Under the pieces are notes generated by a model. That model made no database searches. It was not told the DNA's origin and worked only from the letters and a program-made list of their open reading frames with translations. A DNA stretch of 58,028 bases from positions 1-58,028 of the forward strand of contig JAZUIV010000042.1 of assembly GCA_045642485.1 (NCBI GenBank), written 5' to 3'. Below are positions 54,601-58,028 of the stretch, piece after piece. Source of the stretch: Cacconaster sp045642485. GTDB lineage: Bacteria > Bacteroidota > Bacteroidia > Bacteroidales > UBA932. Both the position numbers and the translations under genes were made by a program. The stretch's first letter is position 1. The number at the start of each line of letters is the position of its first letter.

Positions 54601-55421
54601 CAGATCCAAAAATAATGGTTCCGGAAGGAGCCGTTCAATATGATAAACGCGGGAATCAAATTTATCTTGCATCTCTTGATGGGAATGGCAATCTGATAAT
54701 GAACCCTAAAACTGGATGGTCCTTCGTCAAGAGCGAATATGATAATCATGACAATCTTTTATGGTCAGCCTATTTTAATGACAAGGAAAAGCCAATACGT
54801 AGCAAAGATGGATATCATAAGATTGTAAATACTTATACTAATGCTAATAAGCAGGAGAGTGAGTCATATTATGACACCGATGGTAACGCCATGATTGTAA
54901 ATGGCTATCATAAAGAACAATATAAGTATAATGACAATCAGCAATGTATTGAGATACAATATTTAGGCACGAAAGGAGGGCAAGTGAATAATGCATACGG
55001 ATTCTCAAAAATTGTATTTACCTACAATAGTGATCAGACGTATCGGGATAGAAAATATTTTAATGCTTCTGGGAAAATGTTACTGCAAGAACAGTACATA
55101 AAAGGCGAATGGGTTGCTGTTAAGAATTGGCAGAAAGATGTTTCCGATTTTGCAGATGAATTACCTGTAGATCTTGGCGAAGATGCCGATAATCTCGTAA
55201 TCCAATCAATCAAAATTGTTAGTTCAACACTCGTTGAAATCGTGATGATAACTCCAAAATCAAAATACGATATGGCTAATAGTACTATCGATACTTACTG
55301 CCAAGTTCTTGAGATGTTTACACAAAACGTCAAGGAACAGCTAGAGATTCCTCGAAGTGTCACAGTGAAAGGTATCTTGAAAGATACAAAGGGACGTGTT
55401 TTATCAACTATAAAGAAATAA
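51642..55421 (+). CDS. Ser/Thr kinase with TM helix and about 18 YD-like extracytoplasmic repeats
   Basis: 1259 residues, the largest gene of the island. Kinase domain (about 9-270): Gly-loop GKGGMGSVY (16-24), Lys39, catalytic loop HKDIKPAN (132-139; Lys instead of Arg in HRD), DFG at 152, SPEQ. A TM helix (about 283-303) leads to roughly 850 residues of imperfect tandem repeats of 43-50 residues, with YD-x2-GN, YY-x2-DG-x-P and GYAG consensus, related in look to RHS/YD repeats. A C-terminal segment of about 90 residues (from about 1165) is not repeated. Structure suggests a large receptor with a cytoplasmic kinase. Ligand unknown. Confidence 0.9.
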   Translation: MIGKEILNYKISSLIGKGGMGSVYLAQNKYIQQQKVAIKIINANMINDFTRQTFAKEADKLARLNHPNIIHFINYHIDDEGNIYLIMEYADGYSLEDYIKNVSGLIVEEKICSFFEPLLDAFDYAHKNNIIHKDIKPANIIITKEGTPKILDFGISELLSENGSDAEKDVIMGTPSYMSPEQVKGLCLDQRSDIYSLGVLLHQMLTGNPPYDTTTLTEHEIYKHVVDDELPRMKAYYKYVSDKVQAIVDKATNKKTEARYASCADFKKALHNAIYPPKVSKWAKISIASVTAIIVGLGIFIWDYNRVKVSYYKDYAEQWSIPQGIGKISGSERSHTHRMYRFESKHYKLQRVSHVNSIGTIIPDGESERYERPLDMIFYYNDDNRLNRIKVRDHNGQVLYIKSFNEKLNTVIFQFDDEYGTEKTIGSQTVGYIHAFDENQDKSKISRYLLEYDDKGFIKTLRYAGFQNIVVGDADGIYGKQYVRDSKGRVIEESYLAFDGSPKATKWGMGKKLFTYDDNDNWICSRYQTIDGEPCLDDSDGTCVCENEYDKYGNEIAQYYKNSDGELMIPGKYGVAGALIEYDSQGYIKKQSYIGIDGNIEFSAKQGFAAYITECDENGFFNRIEFLDASGTPCLTDNGNSSLKTVNDSKGNELERWFYNLSGELVLNSEGYAGIKSEYDSLGHPVKTIFYGTDSEPCELSTGYAGWLCEYDKMGNVTKQSYLDAQMLPTQDENGVCSFTMERDLRGNVTKYLFYNEKGEPTLSREGIAGMEFSYNDGGNEIERRFFNIKGEPTKGYLGYAKRTHTYDEMGHELSNRYYGLDGNLTLVDGIAGTNYKVDNHGNIIEDMPVGLNQKLASGKLLARYKYDNKDNIIEYALFNASEQPAMNSYNYHKYSQKFNSRNQCIEICYYNTKGELTNYNNYNYCIQRTEYNEKGQSIKISYFDKNNNPAVYYGDNDGGYSSLSSEYDNYGRVIRQFFFDKNGAPTDPKIMVPEGAVQYDKRGNQIYLASLDGNGNLIMNPKTGWSFVKSEYDNHDNLLWSAYFNDKEKPIRSKDGYHKIVNTYTNANKQESESYYDTDGNAMIVNGYHKEQYKYNDNQQCIEIQYLGTKGGQVNNAYGFSKIVFTYNSDQTYRDRKYFNASGKMLLQEQYIKGEWVAVKNWQKDVSDFADELPVDLGEDADNLVIQSIKIVSSTLVEIVMITPKSKYDMANSTIDTYCQVLEMFTQNVKEQLEIPRSVTVKGILKDTKGRVLSTIKK

Positions 55422-55425
55422 ATCT

Positions 55426-56310
55426 ATGAAGCGGTTAAACATTATTTTAATAGGTATTCTATCTCTTGTTTTTTCTTCCAAAATTGCTGCTGAAGAAAAA
55501 AAACTAAACTCTGATCAACTTGCATTGCGTTCAGAGATAGTAACCTTTCTAAAAGAGGAAGGCTATATGCCAGAGATTGACTCTGATGGAGATATTGCAT
55601 TTAAGATTGAAGGAACAAGATATTATGTTTCGATTTCTGCAACGGATGAGAACCCAATGTATTTATCATTTTTTTCCTCTTTCAATAATCCTTCTGATTA
55701 CTCTCCAGATGTGGTTCTTATGGCGTCAAAAGAACTAAATAAATACAAAGGAGTGAAAGTAACCTGTTATGATAGTTCTTTCCGGATTTCATGTGACTTA
55801 TATCTGCGCGATGCTGAATTATTTAAGGAGTCGTTCTACAAAGTGAAATCTCAAATGTCATCCGTACAGTCCGACTTTATGAATGAATGTAAAAATGCAT
55901 CATCAGGTTCGAGTTCAATTTCCATATCCGAAATTCCTCTTATTATTACAAAACTGGAGGTTGCAAATATTGAGAAAGACGGAACAATAATCCAAGACTA
56001 CGGCTCTACAATATATGATTATAAAACGAAGTATCTTAAACCCCGTATTACAATCAAACCCTACAAAACTTCGGGAACTGTAAAATTATATATCAAACTA
56101 TATAGGAATAACGAATTGAAGAAAGGTTCATCTTCTCCTGATGATTATTCTTATTCTGATACAATAGAAATTAATGGTTCGTCTACTCAGACATTTTTGC
56201 TTTCGGGATGGGGATCGGAAACTGCCGGACATTGGTCTGCTGCAACATATAGATTTGAAATTTGGTATGGAGATTACTGTCTTGGCAGCAAGACATTCAA
56301 GGTAATATAG
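55426..56310 (+). CDS. Secreted YbjN-like protein with C-terminal Ig-like domain
   Basis: 294 residues. Signal peptide (1-22, ...IAA-EE). The N-terminal domain (about 25-140) has FLKEEGYMPEIDSDGDIAFKIEG and YLRDAELFKESF, typical of the YbjN-like fold found in many Bacteroidota exported proteins. The C-terminal half (about 165-294) is beta-rich with ITIKPYKTSGTVKLYIKLYRNNE, Ig-like. Starts 4 bp after the large kinase, so it is co-translated; it could bind the kinase repeats outside the membrane. No enzymatic motif. Confidence 0.8.
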   Translation: MKRLNIILIGILSLVFSSKIAAEEKKLNSDQLALRSEIVTFLKEEGYMPEIDSDGDIAFKIEGTRYYVSISATDENPMYLSFFSSFNNPSDYSPDVVLMASKELNKYKGVKVTCYDSSFRISCDLYLRDAELFKESFYKVKSQMSSVQSDFMNECKNASSGSSSISISEIPLIITKLEVANIEKDGTIIQDYGSTIYDYKTKYLKPRITIKPYKTSGTVKLYIKLYRNNELKKGSSSPDDYSYSDTIEINGSSTQTFLLSGWGSETAGHWSAATYRFEIWYGDYCLGSKTFKVI

Positions 56311-56311
56311 T

Positions 56312-57508
56312 ATGAGAAAGCTTGTTATCTTGCCGACAATTGCTCTATTTCTCTGCTTATTTTGTTATGGGGCGGAGAAAACTGGCAAAAAATCAGAACC
56401 GTACAAATTCGAGACTATAATTGAGAATCCGGTCACACCCATAAAGGACCAAGCGTCAAGCGGTACTTGTTGGTGTTTTAGCGGAATCTCATTTATAGAG
56501 TCTGAAATACTTCGTGCTACTGGTGAAGAGTATGATTTGAGTGAGATGTTTGTCGTATCAAACGCTTATTATGATAAAGCGCTTAAGTATGTCAGACTCC
56601 ATGGTAATCTTAATTTTGGTCCCGGAAGTTGTTTTAATGATGTCTTGTATGTACTAAAAACATATGGGATTGTGCCAGAAAACGAAATGACCGGACTGAA
56701 TTATGGAACTACTAAGCATTTTCACTCAGAGATGGATGAGATACTGAAAGCCATTGTTTCCGTTATTGTCAAGAATCCAAATAAAAAAATTACTCCTGCT
56801 TGGAAAAGGGGATTTCGTGCCATGACAGCTGCATATCTCGGAGAAATCCCTACATCTTTTATAAGCAAGGGGAAAGAATACACGCCAAAAACGTATATGG
56901 AGTCTTTGGGAATAAATTTGAATGATTATATTGACCTGTCGTCATGGACATATTCTCCATTTTATGAACAAATATCATACGAAGTACCCGACAACTGGCG
57001 TGGCATAAATACATGGAATGTCCCCATTGATGACATAATATCCATCATTGACAATGCGATAGAAAACGGCTATACTGTTGCGTGGGCAAGTGATGTGAGT
57101 GAAGATGGGTTTACTTCAACAGGGATAGGTGTTGTTCCTGATATAGAAAGAATTGTAAAAGGCGGTGATTATGCTCGTTGGATGAAAGATGAAAATATTG
57201 ATGAAACACTCCCTATTTTCGCCCAAACCCCTTGCCTGGAATTGAATATTACTCAAAAAATGCGGCAAGATGCTTTTGACGACTACTCAACAACTGATGA
57301 TCATGGGATGCATATATACGGAAAGGCGAAAGACCAAAATGGCACAGAATACTATATGGTAAAGAATTCATGGGGGAATGTTGGGCCGTATAATGGTATC
57401 TGGTATGTCAGTAAGGAATATGTACGTTATAAAACAACAAACATCGTTGTTAACAAAAATGCTATTCCAACTGAAATTCGAGAGAAATTCAAACGTTGCG
57501 ATTTCTAA
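56312..57508 (+). CDS. Secreted papain-like cysteine peptidase (C1, PepC/bleomycin hydrolase type)
   Basis: 398 residues with a signal peptide (1-20, FCYG/AEK). Catalytic elements: Gln47 (oxyanion hole), Cys53 in GTCWCF, His331 in DDHGMHIYG and Asn352 in KNSWG. The YDLSEMFVV and PGSCFNDVL segments match the aminopeptidase C/bleomycin hydrolase branch common in Bacteroidota. One bp between this and the YbjN gene. A second protease in the operon, of a clan different from the FHA-trypsin-like one. Confidence 0.92.
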   Translation: MRKLVILPTIALFLCLFCYGAEKTGKKSEPYKFETIIENPVTPIKDQASSGTCWCFSGISFIESEILRATGEEYDLSEMFVVSNAYYDKALKYVRLHGNLNFGPGSCFNDVLYVLKTYGIVPENEMTGLNYGTTKHFHSEMDEILKAIVSVIVKNPNKKITPAWKRGFRAMTAAYLGEIPTSFISKGKEYTPKTYMESLGINLNDYIDLSSWTYSPFYEQISYEVPDNWRGINTWNVPIDDIISIIDNAIENGYTVAWASDVSEDGFTSTGIGVVPDIERIVKGGDYARWMKDENIDETLPIFAQTPCLELNITQKMRQDAFDDYSTTDDHGMHIYGKAKDQNGTEYYMVKNSWGNVGPYNGIWYVSKEYVRYKTTNIVVNKNAIPTEIREKFKRCDF

Positions 57509-57532
57509 CAGACAAACTTAAATTGAGACAAA

Positions 57533-57844
57533 ATGAAAGAGAATGAAGTTCAGTGGATTATTTGTCCTAAATGCGGGAAAGCGTCTGATTCTATAAAGTA
57601 CTATGGAATGTTTGAGCATATTTTGTTCATAGTCTTTGGGGCTTCAGCAAGACGAGAAAGAGTTTGTGCTTGTCCTTCATGTATGAGGAAGTATATTTTG
57701 AAGAAAATGCTGATTCAACTTTTTACGGCAAATCTGCTATGGCCACTTTTTGTCGCTATCCCACTCACTGTTAAGTTTTTCTGTACTTTCTCCAAAGGAC
57801 ACTCCGTTGAGGTATATCAAATGCTTAAAAATCACGAAGAATAA
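57533..57844 (+). CDS. Small zinc-ribbon membrane protein
   Basis: 103 residues. The N-terminal part has CPKCG (residues 11-15) and CACPSC (about 43-48), a zinc ribbon of CxxC-CxxC type, and a TM helix (about 62-83) with an uncharged core. Last gene of the island, 24 bp after the peptidase. No known family recognised; zinc-ribbon plus TM proteins often act as adaptors in kinase or stress clusters. Confidence 0.7.
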   Translation: MKENEVQWIICPKCGKASDSIKYYGMFEHILFIVFGASARRERVCACPSCMRKYILKKMLIQLFTANLLWPLFVAIPLTVKFFCTFSKGHSVEVYQMLKNHEE

Positions 57845-57907
57845 TAGCACTCTCTCGAACGTACAATTGTAAATCTCAAATTTATATATTTAAGTTTCGC
57901 AAGTGAT

Positions 57908-58027
57908 TCAGGCGGCAGGTTGTAGTTGTTGAGCCACCCTCATTATTGCATTGAGTTGTTTGTTTTCGTATATAATGTTTGTCAAGATTTCATCGAAGTC
58001 AGCCGAGAAAAAGTCCGCAACTGCAGA
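57908..58027 (-). CDS. 3' end of an unidentified gene (partial, cut by window edge)
   Basis: On the minus strand an open frame without start runs from the window edge to TGA at 57908-57910, giving 39 residues (ending VAQQLQPAA). The other two frames contain stops. Too short for identification; the open frame could arise by chance. It is convergent with the island's last gene, 63 bp away. Confidence 0.4.
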   Translation of the reverse strand, partial: SAVADFFSADFDEILTNIIYENKQLNAIMRVAQQLQPAA

Positions 58028-58028
58028 T

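Noticed and set aside
52600..55100. Tandem DNA repeat or CRISPR-like array in the large kinase gene
   Set aside because: Repetition is at the protein level with high nucleotide divergence; no constant direct repeat with spacers.
57891..57905. AGTTTCGCAAGT also found (inverted) at 17340-17351, possible attachment site
   Set aside because: Twelve-base matches are expected by chance in a window of this size; no integrase present.

Overview
The window looks like a chromosomal segment of a Bacteroidales-type bacterium (phylum Bacteroidota), probably a gut or rumen lineage; genus cannot be fixed by reading alone. Evidence: promoters of the Bacteroidota form TTTG-N19..22-TAnnTTTG (one matches the consensus exactly), start codons without Shine-Dalgarno sequences, a tRNA(Thr-Tyr-Gly-Thr)-tuf-tRNA(Trp)-secE-nusG-rplKAJL-rpoBC operon, a typical Bacteroidota glycogen cluster, and GH43/GH2 glycosidases with lipoprotein or Sec signals.

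Layout. 1-7.7 kb: a sugar-scavenging region in which a ribokinase and a GRP-type sugar permease (minus) face a GH43-GH2-nucleoside hydrolase series (plus), suggesting release, import and phosphorylation of ribose or a similar pentose. 7.9-10.8 kb: tRNA-Leu and a minus-strand operon ysxC-prs-nadE plus a small membrane protein. 10.9-20.8 kb: branching enzyme, debranching enzyme, glycogen synthase-type GT4, GH57 and alpha-glucan phosphorylase, ending in an overlapping ribF. 20.8-24.0 kb: flippase-dut-murF (minus). 24.1-25.4 kb: cyclophilin lipoprotein and gamma-carbonic-anhydrase-like protein, convergent, with a perfect 26-bp inverted repeat between them. 25.4-38.4 kb: the large transcription/translation operon on the minus strand, including an attenuator-like hairpin pair between rplL and rpoB. 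38.4-45.4 kb: dxs, three permeases (two are tandem MFS paralogues) and a cytoplasmic-looking amidase.

45.5-57.9 kb is the striking part. It holds a candidate structured RNA of about 330 nt with its own promoter and mutually exclusive anti-terminator/terminator pairings, followed by nine tightly packed plus-strand genes: a double-FHA membrane trypsin-like protease, a zinc-finger FHA protein, a PP2C phosphatase with a membrane anchor, a Ser/Thr kinase with FHA domain and membrane helices, a FHA membrane protein, a 1259-residue Ser/Thr kinase fused through a membrane helix to about 18 YD-like repeats, a secreted YbjN-like protein, a secreted papain-type C1 peptidase and a small zinc-ribbon membrane protein. 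The island is visibly richer in A+T than the rest. I read it as a eukaryotic-like phospho-signalling system that links a membrane-spanning repeat receptor to proteolysis. Its biological output (stress response, envelope sensing, anti-phage or inter-bacterial defence) is not shown by the sequence. No integrase, transposase, CRISPR array or rRNA was seen.
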